Source: Flavobacteriales bacterium UBA5871 (lineage in GTDB: Bacteria > Bacteroidota > Bacteroidia > Flavobacteriales_D > Crocinitomicaceae). Taken from it: 11,344 nt of DNA. This document shows, piece after piece, positions 1 to 7,742 of the stretch. The notes under the pieces were generated by a model. The model was given only the letters and a program-made list of their open reading frames with translations, was not told the DNA's origin and did not search any database. The translations under genes were made by a program, and so were the position numbers. Within the stretch, counting starts at the first letter, position 1. Every line of letters begins with the position of its first letter. Location: positions 18,777 through 30,120 of the forward strand of contig DJFN01000008.1 in the NCBI GenBank assembly GCA_002432085.1. The letters run 5' to 3'.

Positions 1-1
1 G

Positions 2-880
2 TGGAAAGACAACACTCTAGAGAAAACGGTTGTCGTGCATGTGAAAGGAAACGAGCTTTCGGAATACGAGATTGCCATCGACGAAATGCGCGTATTTGAT
101 ATAGGCGTCAGTGCGCTCGATTCGATGCTGACGGTTACAGGAACTTACGGTCCGGCGTTTTCAACAGGCGCGCAGGGTGTTTTTCTGCAGCGAATCGACC
201 TGAGCAGCAAGACGATCGTGAACGAATACTTCAAGGAATTCCCGCGGGATTTCATGACGCAGAACCTGACTACCGAGCAGCTCGACAGGCTGGAACGACG
301 AGAAGAACGCGGTCGTCTCGGGCCGCAGCTTTACAATTACGCTATTCGCGCGATCCATCCGCTTCCTGACGGCTCAACGGTAGTGCTGGCCGAACAGTTT
401 TACATTTACCAGCAAAACGCTTCCGACGCACGTGGTATTTCTCAGACGGCGTACCATTACTATTACAACGACCTGATCGCTTACAAGATCGACGCCGGCG
501 GAACGTTCAACTGGATCGTACAATTGCCGAAAGAACAGCATTCCGTTAACGACAATGGTTATTATAGCTCGGTGATGTCGTTCATTTCCAACGGAAAGCT
601 GTGTTGCCTGTTCAACGACAACCTCAAAAATTACGACGAGTTCCGGAATTATGAAGGATTCTACCGTACGATCAGTTTCCCGGTCCGGAAAAAATCCTAC
701 GCCCTGGCACTCGGACAAATCGACCTGCAAACCGGTGAAATTCGTCGCACGGTGTTCAACGATTACCAGGAAACCAACGGCGTCGTTGTGCTGCGACTTT
801 CAAGCCTCGATAACGTCAAACGCGAATTGCTGCTGTTTTCTTCGGGCAGCCGCGAGCGGTTTGGACTGCTTAGATTTTAG
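2..880 (+). CDS. Hypothetical protein, 3' part (5' end outside window)
   Basis: The frame is open from base 2, so this is the C-terminal part (about 292 codons) of a longer protein. The first internal GTG/ATG codons are probably not the true start. I do not recognise a named family. The visible part alternates short beta-strand-like stretches with polar turns (GVFLQRIDL, YNDLIAYKIDAGGTFNWIV, ALALGQIDLQTGEIRR). That pattern suits a beta-propeller or other all-beta repeat protein. Aromatic-rich segments such as AYHYYYND and LFNDNLKNYDEF look like conserved family features, but that is memory-level recognition only. No membrane segment, catalytic motif or type IX sorting domain is present in the visible part. 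The last codons (L-R-F-stop) run into the degenerate GAC repeat that follows, so the C-terminus may have been shaped by that repeat. The gene is surely real; its function is unknown. Confidence 0.8.
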   Translation, partial: WKDNTLEKTVVVHVKGNELSEYEIAIDEMRVFDIGVSALDSMLTVTGTYGPAFSTGAQGVFLQRIDLSSKTIVNEYFKEFPRDFMTQNLTTEQLDRLERREERGRLGPQLYNYAIRAIHPLPDGSTVVLAEQFYIYQQNASDARGISQTAYHYYYNDLIAYKIDAGGTFNWIVQLPKEQHSVNDNGYYSSVMSFISNGKLCCLFNDNLKNYDEFRNYEGFYRTISFPVRKKSYALALGQIDLQTGEIRRTVFNDYQETNGVVVLRLSSLDNVKRELLLFSSGSRERFGLLRF

Positions 881-1010
881 ACAATAGACTGATAGACATT
901 AGACTGGAAGACCGGCGACTGAACCCGAAGCAGATCCACCAAGGCGTGTCGCTTCGTGTCAGGCCGGAGACTGAAGACTGGAGACCGGTGACTGTCCGAC
1001 TGTCGACCGG
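870..1010. repeat. Degenerate GAC-spaced intergenic repeat (two arrays)
   Basis: The trinucleotide GAC recurs every 7 or 8 bases in two arrays: starts at 880, 887, 895, 902, 910, 917, and again at 969, 976, 983, 990, 998, 1005. Units resemble TAGACTGA, TAGACTGG, AAGACCGG and GAAGACTG. The arrays are separated by about 50 bases that hold a short direct repeat (CGTGTC at 945 and 955) and a GAAGC/GCTTC inverted pair. The first array covers the stop codon of the preceding gene. The rest of 881-1064 shows no TAnnTTTG promoter box and no clear terminator. Units are too short and irregular for CRISPR. It could be a slippage-derived minisatellite or a dispersed genomic repeat; one window cannot separate these. 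Confidence 0.6.
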
Positions 1011-1064
1011 AATTGTAACTATTCAACCTGTGCGTGTTATGTACGAAACCAATTTCCCTCCTTT

Positions 1065-3266
1065 ATGAAAGCTCTCCTACTTTTTGCTTTCCTGTGCTGC
1101 TTTTCTGCCACCGGAATTTCCCAGATCACCTATACGCTCAAGATCATTAATACGGATGGTCAGCCGGTGAAAAATGTCGAAGTCACGGCCACCAACACAA
1201 CGGAAACGTCAACGGTATTGAAGGGCCGTACCGATGGCGCCGGTGCAGTCGTATTCACGCTCACTGTTCCGGGAATGTATACGTTCAGCTACCTCGAAAT
1301 GAAAGACGTGGCGACCTACGAAGTGAAGGAAAACATCAGCGGGAAGATGTCACGCACAACGACCTATGATCCGGAAGGAGTATTCGCCGTTGCGCCGAGC
1401 ATGAATCGAAAAGGTATCGTATTCAAAACGGTTCCGGCATTGGAAATGCGGTCGCAGGCAAACGTAGCGAAAGTGACCATTCACGTGAAGGAAAAAGACC
1501 AGACGCGCGTGCCGAATATTCCGCTGGAGATCGTTTCAGGAACAGACAAAATCAAATTCCAGGGGAAATCGAACGCTTCCGGACAGGCTGTTTTCTACCT
1601 TCCTATCGGAAAAGCGTATGAGATCGACGTAAACGGCGTGGAAGCTTACCACAAATTCAAGGTTCCTGATCATACCGGGATGGAAATGCAGGAAGTGGTG
1701 TTTTACGAACCAACGACTGTGCAGGAAATCGCGAAAGGCGATACGATCCTTCAGCGCGGCATTACGCAGACCAGCGGAACTTCTTCGCATTTGTTGTTCA
1801 CACTTCAGCTCAACGATTACAACGGTGTCGGACTGGAAGGCGAGCCGGTTTACCTCGACGAAGAAAATGGTAAGCGCGTTTACGAAAGTGTCACGGATGC
1901 GACGGGCAAATGCGTGTTCATGCTCGCAAAAGGCCATAATTACCTTGTGAACGTGAAATACGAGCGCGGCATGCACCTCGTGGATGCGAAAACCGTGGAA
2001 GGCTTTTCTTCCGCTATGGCAACGCGTAGGTATCGCGGTTCAGCCGCCACCGAACGCATGTTCGAAGAACGGAAAATGAACGAAAAAGGTTTTGTGATCA
2101 ATCACAGCCAGACGCCAATCAGTAAAACCGAAACGCCAACCAATTACCTCAAAACGACAGCGCAGGGCTTCGATATCGATTTCGGAAATTCCGGTCCTGT
2201 CGGAACACCGACGATAGTGGGTGATAAAATGTATACACAAGCCGGATTTTACTCACCAAGCTTTTATTGCCTGAACGCTGCCACGGGGAAATACCTCTGG
2301 GGTGTCGATTTGGGCGAATCGGGCATGTCGCCGGCAGTTTACCAAAGCGGCGTATTGTTGGTCAACACTTATTCCTGTACACTTTACGCCATCGATGCGC
2401 TGACCGGAAGGCTGCTGTGGAGCAAATACCTGGCCGGCACGATCTATTCCACACCTTCGGCCGATGACAGAAGTGTTTATGTAGTTTACAACAATGGCGG
2501 CTCAAATCCAGCTAAAACGGGCGAAGAATACGTTCTGGCGAGCTTCGATCTGAAAACCGGTAAGATCAACTGGATGAACTGGGTAGATAAAGAAGTGATT
2601 GCCTGTCCGGTAGTGGAAGGAACGGAAGTGCATGTGGCTTCACAAGCGGGTAATTATTATGTGTTTGACACCGAAACCGGGAAAGAAAAAGTCGTTTCCA
2701 AAACAGTCAAAGCGGTTTCATCACCGACCGTGACGCCGGAAGCAATTTTCCTGACGGCGACCATCAACAATAAAGAGCAGCTGGTAGTCCTTGACAGAAA
2801 GACGCTTCAAGTGAAAAAGCGTTATGCGACGGAGCTGAATCCGGCGAAAATATCGGATTATTCCGATTCCTACCAGCAGATGAATTTCAACGGCGGTCAC
2901 CCGATCGTTTACAAGAACAAAACGCTCATTGTGCTCGACAGCGATCAGCTCACAGCTTTCGACGCTGCATCTGAAAAAGTGTTGTGGCAACAGCCGGTAA
3001 AAACAAACCCGAACCAGATACCGATCGTTGCGAACGATAAGGTCATTATCGGAACGAGTGAAGGAGCCGTGATGAGCTACGACATCAATACCGGAACATC
3101 AAAAGTCGTGAAACAAAGCTCAGGAGATATGGACGGTCAGCCAATTGCGCGCAACGGATTCATGTACATGGCCGCAAACGGTATTCTTGTTATCGTTAAA
3201 GCAGTGCAGCAGTTCCAGTGGGATCAATGGAACAAAGACGCGCGTCACAATCTGTATTGGGAGTGA
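1065..3266 (+). CDS. Exported protein with three Ig-like repeats and PQQ-type beta-propeller
   Basis: A 733-residue exported protein. Residues 1-20 form a signal peptide (hydrophobic LLLFAFLCCF, likely cleavage near GIS-Q). Three beta-sandwich domains of the CNA-B/carboxypeptidase-regulatory type follow, near residues 22-105, 134-215 and 243-310. Each has a P-V/P-L strand, a T-D/S-N turn with glycine and a G-x-x-V-F-x-L strand (VF at 63, 176 and 284), so they look like one domain repeated about every 110 residues. Residues 378-733 form a PQQ-like propeller with about seven blades. Blade ends include ATGKYLWG (406), LTGRLLWS (446), KTGKINWM (497) and SEKVLWQQ (636), and it closes with W-D-x-W-N-x-D-A-R-H-N (719-729). 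Such propellers often bind partners rather than PQQ, and I see no dehydrogenase motif. There is no lipobox and no type IX sorting domain, so a periplasmic or outer-surface scaffold role is inferred. No Shine-Dalgarno is visible, as expected in Bacteroidota. The start is set by the signal peptide. Confidence 0.88.
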   Translation: MKALLLFAFLCCFSATGISQITYTLKIINTDGQPVKNVEVTATNTTETSTVLKGRTDGAGAVVFTLTVPGMYTFSYLEMKDVATYEVKENISGKMSRTTTYDPEGVFAVAPSMNRKGIVFKTVPALEMRSQANVAKVTIHVKEKDQTRVPNIPLEIVSGTDKIKFQGKSNASGQAVFYLPIGKAYEIDVNGVEAYHKFKVPDHTGMEMQEVVFYEPTTVQEIAKGDTILQRGITQTSGTSSHLLFTLQLNDYNGVGLEGEPVYLDEENGKRVYESVTDATGKCVFMLAKGHNYLVNVKYERGMHLVDAKTVEGFSSAMATRRYRGSAATERMFEERKMNEKGFVINHSQTPISKTETPTNYLKTTAQGFDIDFGNSGPVGTPTIVGDKMYTQAGFYSPSFYCLNAATGKYLWGVDLGESGMSPAVYQSGVLLVNTYSCTLYAIDALTGRLLWSKYLAGTIYSTPSADDRSVYVVYNNGGSNPAKTGEEYVLASFDLKTGKINWMNWVDKEVIACPVVEGTEVHVASQAGNYYVFDTETGKEKVVSKTVKAVSSPTVTPEAIFLTATINNKEQLVVLDRKTLQVKKRYATELNPAKISDYSDSYQQMNFNGGHPIVYKNKTLIVLDSDQLTAFDAASEKVLWQQPVKTNPNQIPIVANDKVIIGTSEGAVMSYDINTGTSKVVKQSSGDMDGQPIARNGFMYMAANGILVIVKAVQQFQWDQWNKDARHNLYWE

Positions 3267-3268
3267 GC

Positions 3269-3526
3269 TTCACCACAAAGAAGCAAAGAGCTGCTTTTGT
3301 TAAGGAAACAAAGGGATCCGTGTTATCCTGTTATTCAGCTTCAGAATCTGAAGTGTTTGGGACGAATTGCACGTTTTAAGGGGTGAAATGCAATTCATTT
3401 AAGGAATAATCATGGGTATAAACATAAATTAAAGTTTGTATCGCAATTAGCAGAGCAACAACCCGAGTGCCTTTGCTCCCTTTTAAGCCTTGCACGTCAA
3501 AGAGATCTTTGCTCCTTTGTGGTGAA
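3269..3526. mobile_element. MITE-like element with terminal inverted repeats
   Basis: The ends 3269-3289 and 3506-3526 are inverted copies matching at 20 of 21 positions (outer bases TTCACCACAAAG). Similarity continues more weakly inward: TTAAGGAAACAAAGG near 3300-3314 against the complement of 3468-3486. The arms carry recurring CAAAG/GCAAAG words. The roughly 258-bp body has no coding frame. It contains further hairpins: CTTCAG/CTGAAG at 3339-3353 and GAATTGCA/TGCAATTC at 3364-3396. The left end starts two bases after the preceding stop codon. No convincing target-site duplication flanks it, so it is either old or a REP-like repeat rather than a recent insertion. It fills nearly all of the 277-bp gap between the two genes. 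Confidence 0.6.
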
Positions 3527-3538
3527 CATTTATCTTTG
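3508..3538 (+). promoter_or_regulatory. Bacteroidota-type promoter of the glycosyltransferase gene
   Basis: TTTG at 3508-3511 and TATCTTTG at 3531-3538 are 19 bases apart. They match the known Bacteroidota primary sigma pattern (TTTG at -33, TAnnTTTG at -7). The -33 box lies inside the right terminal inverted repeat of the MITE-like element. The -7 box ends five bases before the ATG at 3544, so transcription should begin at or within a few bases of the start codon, giving a leaderless or nearly leaderless mRNA. Confidence 0.6.
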
Positions 3539-3543
3539 CCCTC

Positions 3544-4551
3544 ATGGCCGATCTCTTTTTCTCACTGATCATTCCTGTCTACAACCGTCCCGACGAAGTG
3601 GATGAGCTGCTGCAAAGCCTCGTTCTCCAGGATTTTGACCGGCCGTTTGAGATCGTGCTGGTAGAAGACGGCTCGACCGTTCCCTGCAAGGAAATCGCGG
3701 AAAATTACCAGGATCGGCTGCAGCTTTCTTACTATTTCAAAGCCAATTCCGGTCCGGGCGATTCGCGGAATTTTGGGATGCAGCAAGCTAAAGGTGATTA
3801 TTTTCTGATCTTCGATTCGGATTGCATCATTCCGCCGCAGTATTTGAGCGAAGTCGACAAAGCGCTGAAAGCACATTACGTGGATTGTTTCGGCGGTCCC
3901 GACAAAGCGCTGGATTCATTTTCCGACATTCAGAAAGCTATCAACTTTTCGATGACTTCGTTCCTTACCACAGGCGGAATTCGCGGCGGCTCGGAGAAAA
4001 TCGGGAAATTCCAGCCGAGAAGCTTCAATATGGGTATCTCGAAAGCGGCGTTCGAAGCTTGGGAAGGCTTTGGCTCTATTCACCCGGGAGAAGATCCCGA
4101 CCTCTCGATTCGTTTGTGGAAACTGGGTTTCGAGACACATTTGTTCACCTCGGCCTACGTTTATCACAAGCGCCGCATCGACTGGCAGAAGTTCTACAAA
4201 CAGGTCAATAAATTCGGGAAGGCACGGCCTATTCTGAACAGCTGGTATCCCGAGCACAGCAAGCTGACGTTTTTCTTCCCGACGGTTTTTATGCTCGGAT
4301 TGGTGCTTGCGTTATTGCTTTGCCTCGTGGGCTTTTTCTGGGGAGCCGCTTTGTATGCGTTCTACTTCCTGCTGATCTTTTTTTCGGCAACCATTCAAAC
4401 GGGCAGTCTGAAAATCGGATTGTATGCGCTGATCGCCGTTTCCGTTCAGTTTTACGGCTACGGATTCGGATTTCTGAAATCTTTCATCCTTGTTCAGCTG
4501 CTGAGAAAGGACCCGAAAAAGGTGTTCCCGGAATTGTTCTTCCGGAAATAA
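3544..4551 (+). CDS. Family 2 glycosyltransferase, membrane-anchored
   Basis: Transfers a sugar from a nucleotide-sugar donor to an unknown acceptor, probably in surface polysaccharide or glycolipid synthesis at the inner membrane. The 335-residue protein opens directly with the GT-A fold: FSLIIPVYNR (6-15), EDGS (41-44) for nucleotide binding, SGPGDSRNFG (69-78), and the metal-binding D-S-D at 91-93. G-E-D-P-D-L (182-187) fits the acceptor-side ED catalytic-base motif. Residues about 243-264, 266-286 and 291-312 are hydrophobic helices, giving a cytoplasmic catalytic domain with a C-terminal membrane anchor. A basic tail (RKDPKK) follows. The start is supported because the first strand begins almost at once. 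It has no glycan-gene neighbours, so donor and acceptor cannot be named. It converges on the carboxypeptidase gene with six bases between the stop codons. Confidence 0.92.
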   Translation: MADLFFSLIIPVYNRPDEVDELLQSLVLQDFDRPFEIVLVEDGSTVPCKEIAENYQDRLQLSYYFKANSGPGDSRNFGMQQAKGDYFLIFDSDCIIPPQYLSEVDKALKAHYVDCFGGPDKALDSFSDIQKAINFSMTSFLTTGGIRGGSEKIGKFQPRSFNMGISKAAFEAWEGFGSIHPGEDPDLSIRLWKLGFETHLFTSAYVYHKRRIDWQKFYKQVNKFGKARPILNSWYPEHSKLTFFFPTVFMLGLVLALLLCLVGFFWGAALYAFYFLLIFFSATIQTGSLKIGLYALIAVSVQFYGYGFGFLKSFILVQLLRKDPKKVFPELFFRK

Positions 4552-4557
4552 ATCCGG
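4542..4557. terminator. Weak hairpin between convergent genes
   Basis: CCGGA (4542-4546) and TCCGG (4553-4557) form a 5-bp stem with a 6-base loop across the junction of two convergent genes. It overlaps the glycosyltransferase stop codon. No proper T-run follows on either strand, so termination here is only possible, not shown. Confidence 0.25.
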
Positions 4558-5688
4558 TTAATTCGACGTCCTATTGAGATAAGCGGCGCTGTTCCGAAGG
4601 ATCAGGTCGTCGTATAGAACGGCATTCCGGATAAAGATAAACGGTGCATTCCAGGCCGGAATCCAGACTTCGGTGTTGAATTCGTTATCCGGGAATTGCT
4701 GACGTGTTCTGTCGCCACGCGACAATTCCACGCACGTTCCGATCAGTCCGTAGCGGGCGCGCACGTAATTTTCCAGTCCACAACCATATTCCGAAGCATA
4801 TTTCGCAATCGAAGCTGTTTTGAATCCGGTTGCCTGCGCCACTTCTGTAGTGATATACGTATCGATATTCCCGAGGTATGGATGGGTTTTCGCATCGGCC
4901 CAGAACAAAATGTTTCCTTTCGTATGGAAAGAAGCCGTCACCAGCGGACGGATCTCCGCCACAAGCTGCTGAATATGCTGTGTCTCCACCGGCTCGGCAG
5001 GAAAACGCCCTTTGTAACCCTCGGAAGCCGGAACGGGCTGGTAAGAGCTGCCTTTCTTCACTTCGAAGTTGCCGTCGTCGAACGTGCGGTTCAGATCGAT
5101 TCCTTTGCCGTTCGCCTTCCATTCTTTGTAGGTTTCCACACAGAAGATGGAATCTTTATAAATGTTGAACTGATCCTGGATACCGGCAAAATTCTCGTGA
5201 GCGATCTTCAGTCCGTCAGGATTGGCCACCGGCATGATGTAAATATCGATCGAATCCAGTAGTGCTTTCGCTTCCGGATACAGATCGCTTTTCCCATCGA
5301 TGGAAAGCAGGTAAACGTTCAGGAATTTCATCAAAAGCTTCGAGCTGAAATCTTCGCGGGCATGAATGTTTCCGACTAGCAAAACGCTGTTTTTATTGCG
5401 TTTTTCGCGACCGATACGCACTGTTTTCAATTCCAGTCCGAATTCCGATTTGCCAACTGCCACCGGATGAACGATCTCGGGATAAAGTGTCAGGAACACG
5501 TCCAGATCTTCCACGATCATTTCGTACGTGTACATGGAATCGTCTTCCACGATGTAATACGGCTTCAAGGAATCGTGCAGCAGCACCTGCAGCTGTTTCG
5601 GAGGAACGGCGGGCAAACTGTCGACCTGGGCAAATCCACGTGTGGCGATCAACAGGAACAGGCAGTACAGGTAAACGACTGGTCTCAT
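4558..5688 (-). CDS. Secreted M14-family zinc carboxypeptidase
   Basis: A zinc metallopeptidase that hydrolyses C-terminal residues from peptides, or peptidoglycan stem peptides in some family members; acts outside the cytoplasm. The 376-residue protein has a signal peptide (1-20, cleavage after GFA). The M14 active site is complete: zinc ligands His109 and Glu112 in G-N-I-H-A-R-E, third ligand His255 in S-F-H-T-K-G, substrate-carboxylate pair Asn200-Arg201 in D-L-N-R-T-F, and catalytic Glu321 in C-V-E-L-S-R-G. MPVANPDG (152-159) is also typical of the family. No pro-domain of classical carboxypeptidase A/B size and no type IX sorting domain are visible, so the mature enzyme is probably periplasmic or exported in another way. 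Substrate preference cannot be read from sequence. It lies downstream of the subtilase gene on the same strand but behind a strong terminator, so it is probably transcribed separately. No strong promoter match was found in 5689-5755. Confidence 0.9.
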   Translation of the reverse strand: MRPVVYLYCLFLLIATRGFAQVDSLPAVPPKQLQVLLHDSLKPYYIVEDDSMYTYEMIVEDLDVFLTLYPEIVHPVAVGKSEFGLELKTVRIGREKRNKNSVLLVGNIHAREDFSSKLLMKFLNVYLLSIDGKSDLYPEAKALLDSIDIYIMPVANPDGLKIAHENFAGIQDQFNIYKDSIFCVETYKEWKANGKGIDLNRTFDDGNFEVKKGSSYQPVPASEGYKGRFPAEPVETQHIQQLVAEIRPLVTASFHTKGNILFWADAKTHPYLGNIDTYITTEVAQATGFKTASIAKYASEYGCGLENYVRARYGLIGTCVELSRGDRTRQQFPDNEFNTEVWIPAWNAPFIFIRNAVLYDDLILRNSAAYLNRTSN

Positions 5689-5755
5689 AGTTGTTCTTCC
5701 TTCAAAATTGCCGAAAAAATTCGGATTCGGGTTTTTCCTGATAACGACATTTTTG

Positions 5756-5795
5756 AAAAAAGTAACAGCGACCCGGCCGAAGACAGGTCGCTGTT
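5756..5795 (-). terminator. Intrinsic terminator of the subtilase gene
   Basis: AACAGCGACC (5764-5773) and GGTCGCTGTT (5786-5795) form a perfect 10-bp stem with a 12-base loop. On the minus strand it is followed by a six-T run (plus-strand A-run 5756-5761). It lies about 40 bases past the subtilase stop codon, in the right orientation for a Rho-independent terminator of that gene, and insulates it from the carboxypeptidase gene. Confidence 0.85.
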
Positions 5796-5833
5796 CAACT
5801 TCAATTTAAAATGAGTTCGACTCTTTACGCCTT

Positions 5834-7675
5834 TTACTGAATAATCAGCTTTTTCAGCATGCTTTTGCCATTTGCCTGTTTCAATTCCACGAGGTAAACG
5901 CCCGAAGCTAATTTGCTCGTATCGATCAGCAGGTTTTGTTTACCGCTCTGTAATTCCTGCTGGTGCAAGCGGTTTCCAAGCAGGTCTGTCAGCTGGATTT
6001 CTCCGTTGCACGTGAGCTCGATCGTCAGCATCACCTGTTCACTTGCCGGATTCGGAAATAATTCCAGGCTGGATGTTTCGGCAATTTCCGCTTCCCCGCT
6101 TTTGAATGACATTTCTTCAGGATCCTCAATCTCACCACCGGTTGCCTGATAAACAAGAAGGCTGCGGGCATTGTTCGCTTTATTCATTTCCTCAAGCGCC
6201 ATACTCGGATCTATGACAGCGTTCAGATAAAGATTATGAGTACCCGGAGCGTCATAAGGAATCGTTACAATGAAAGTAGGTTCCGCATTCCCTGAAATGT
6301 TGGTGATCAGAATGGAATCACCTGATCCGATGACATCATATTCATAATTGTTATCAATCCATGTTTGCGAGTTATAGACATACAGTTTGAACTGACCGGA
6401 TGCGATACCAGTTCTGTTTTTAATCTTAATAGTTGCCTGAACATTGGCACCTACACGCTGGTATTGTATACTGCTTATAAAAAGGTCAACCAACGGACGA
6501 CTCTCAGGAATAAAACTCTTTGCCATTTGTACTGCTTGGTAAGCATTCGGCCATTTGTAGCCTCCTGTCATTGTTGTGGAAGAAGCTTTCAGCAAATATT
6601 CGATCTCGTGCATTTTCAGCTGGGGATTCACAGCCAGCATTTGGGAGACGATTCCTGTGACATAAGGTGTCGCGATCGAAGTTCCGAAGGCATTGGTAAC
6701 ATAATTACCGTTTCCATCGTCTGAGGCGTAACAATTGCCAAAGCATCCCGTTACTCCTGATAATCCTTCCTGAAGTCCACGGATATCAATCGCCGGAATC
6801 ATGGTCCCAGGTCCCATAATATCCAATCCGTCACCCGAGTTCGAGCCCCAGTTAATGGTACCGTTACCGGTATCGATTGGTCGATTGTCTTTCTCACAGG
6901 TAAGCGGTGTATTGCCCGTTTTTATGGCTCCGCACGGATTAGCTGCACCTACGGCAATACCGACTTTCCCCGGAAAATGAACTTTTTCCGTGTAGTAGTA
7001 ATTGTTGAAATTACCCGCCGCGCCAATAAAAACGCACCCGTTATCGATACCCAATGAAATCGCATCGCGGATATTATTGTCGATGGTTGCTTCCGACCAG
7101 CCCCAGCTCATATTGATTACCCTGACGTTATTCGCTATAGCATATCGGATAGCAGAATCGATATGCCAGCGCTGTGATCTCAGACAAGCCGGCTGTATCT
7201 TGATCGGCATTACTTTACAAGTCCGGTCAACACCGGCGATTCCAATACCATTATAAGATGTTGCCATGATTGCCCCGGTTACATGCGTACCGTGACCATA
7301 ATCATCTGCCGTATTGAAATTAAACGGAGAAGCCGTATAGTTTTTTCCCTGTATCAATCGTGTCTGATTGAGGTCCGGATGTCCGTCGTCCAATCCCGAA
7401 TCCAGAACTCCTACGCGTATGATTGCCGGAGGGTATTTCAGATTCGCCATATATTCCCAGGCCTCTTCGATATTCAGGTCAAAACCAGGCAATCCGCAAT
7501 ACAATGTTGATGAATTGTAAACGGGAACATTTCCGTCGTTGATGTGCGACCATTGCAGCCACATATACGGATCTTCGAGAATAGATTCGGGTTCGTTTTC
7601 CGTTTGCGCCTGCGCTTTCTGGACAAAGCAGATCCCGACGATCAAAAGGCCGTAAATCGATAAAGTTTTTTTCAT
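5834..7675 (-). CDS. Subtilisin-like S8 serine protease with type IX sorting domain
   Basis: A secreted endopeptidase of 613 residues. A signal peptide (1-23, ending A-Q-A) directs Sec export. The S8 catalytic domain spans about 65-390 with all key residues: Asp92 in G-V-L-D-S-G, His128 in Y-G-H-G-T-H, oxyanion Asn222 in A-A-G-N, and Ser333 in F-G-T-S-I-A-T-P. Residues about 394-510 form a beta-sandwich resembling CARDB adhesion domains. The C-terminus (538-613) is a type A type IX secretion sorting domain: ELFPNPASEQ, then D-L-L-G-N, and the final S-G-V-Y-L-V-E-L plus K-K-L-I-I-Q. It should therefore cross the outer membrane and be released or anchored at the surface. There is no long inhibitory propeptide; only about 40 residues separate the signal from the fold. 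Sampled stretches of this gene have 37-43% GC against 58-67% in sampled stretches of aroA, suggesting a different history. Its own terminator follows. Confidence 0.95.
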   Translation of the reverse strand: MKKTLSIYGLLIVGICFVQKAQAQTENEPESILEDPYMWLQWSHINDGNVPVYNSSTLYCGLPGFDLNIEEAWEYMANLKYPPAIIRVGVLDSGLDDGHPDLNQTRLIQGKNYTASPFNFNTADDYGHGTHVTGAIMATSYNGIGIAGVDRTCKVMPIKIQPACLRSQRWHIDSAIRYAIANNVRVINMSWGWSEATIDNNIRDAISLGIDNGCVFIGAAGNFNNYYYTEKVHFPGKVGIAVGAANPCGAIKTGNTPLTCEKDNRPIDTGNGTINWGSNSGDGLDIMGPGTMIPAIDIRGLQEGLSGVTGCFGNCYASDDGNGNYVTNAFGTSIATPYVTGIVSQMLAVNPQLKMHEIEYLLKASSTTMTGGYKWPNAYQAVQMAKSFIPESRPLVDLFISSIQYQRVGANVQATIKIKNRTGIASGQFKLYVYNSQTWIDNNYEYDVIGSGDSILITNISGNAEPTFIVTIPYDAPGTHNLYLNAVIDPSMALEEMNKANNARSLLVYQATGGEIEDPEEMSFKSGEAEIAETSSLELFPNPASEQVMLTIELTCNGEIQLTDLLGNRLHQQELQSGKQNLLIDTSKLASGVYLVELKQANGKSMLKKLIIQ

Positions 7676-7742
7676 GTTTTTGTCAATGAAAGGGTTAATA
7701 AAATAGTGGTATCACCTGTTTTAATTTAATAACAGATGGTTG

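Noticed and set aside
870..1010. CRISPR-like repeat array
   Set aside because: Units are only 7-8 bases, degenerate and without spacers; no cas genes nearby.
1536..1976. 146-codon minus-strand open frame inside the PQQ-propeller gene
   Set aside because: Lies opposite clear Ig-like domain sequence; its low-complexity His/Arg/Phe-rich translation is typical of an antisense shadow.
3339..3353. CTTCAG/CTGAAG hairpin as terminator of the PQQ-propeller gene
   Set aside because: Stem is only 6 bp, lies more than 70 bases past the stop, and has no T-run beyond TGTTT; more likely internal to the repeat element.
3412..3432. Six-codon frame starting ATGGGT inside the MITE-like element
   Set aside because: Far too short, no conserved content, and no associated attenuator or regulatory fold.
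3527..3543. Target-site duplication of the MITE-like element
   Set aside because: Bases beside the left end (GAGTGAGC) and right end (CATTTATC) do not match.
4696..5262. 188-codon plus-strand open frame opposite the carboxypeptidase
   Set aside because: Antisense shadow of a gene with intact M14 motifs; its translation has no recognisable domain or plausible composition.
5703..5710. CAATTTTG on the minus strand as promoter of the carboxypeptidase
   Set aside because: It lacks the leading T of TAnnTTTG and there is no TTTG at -33 distance.
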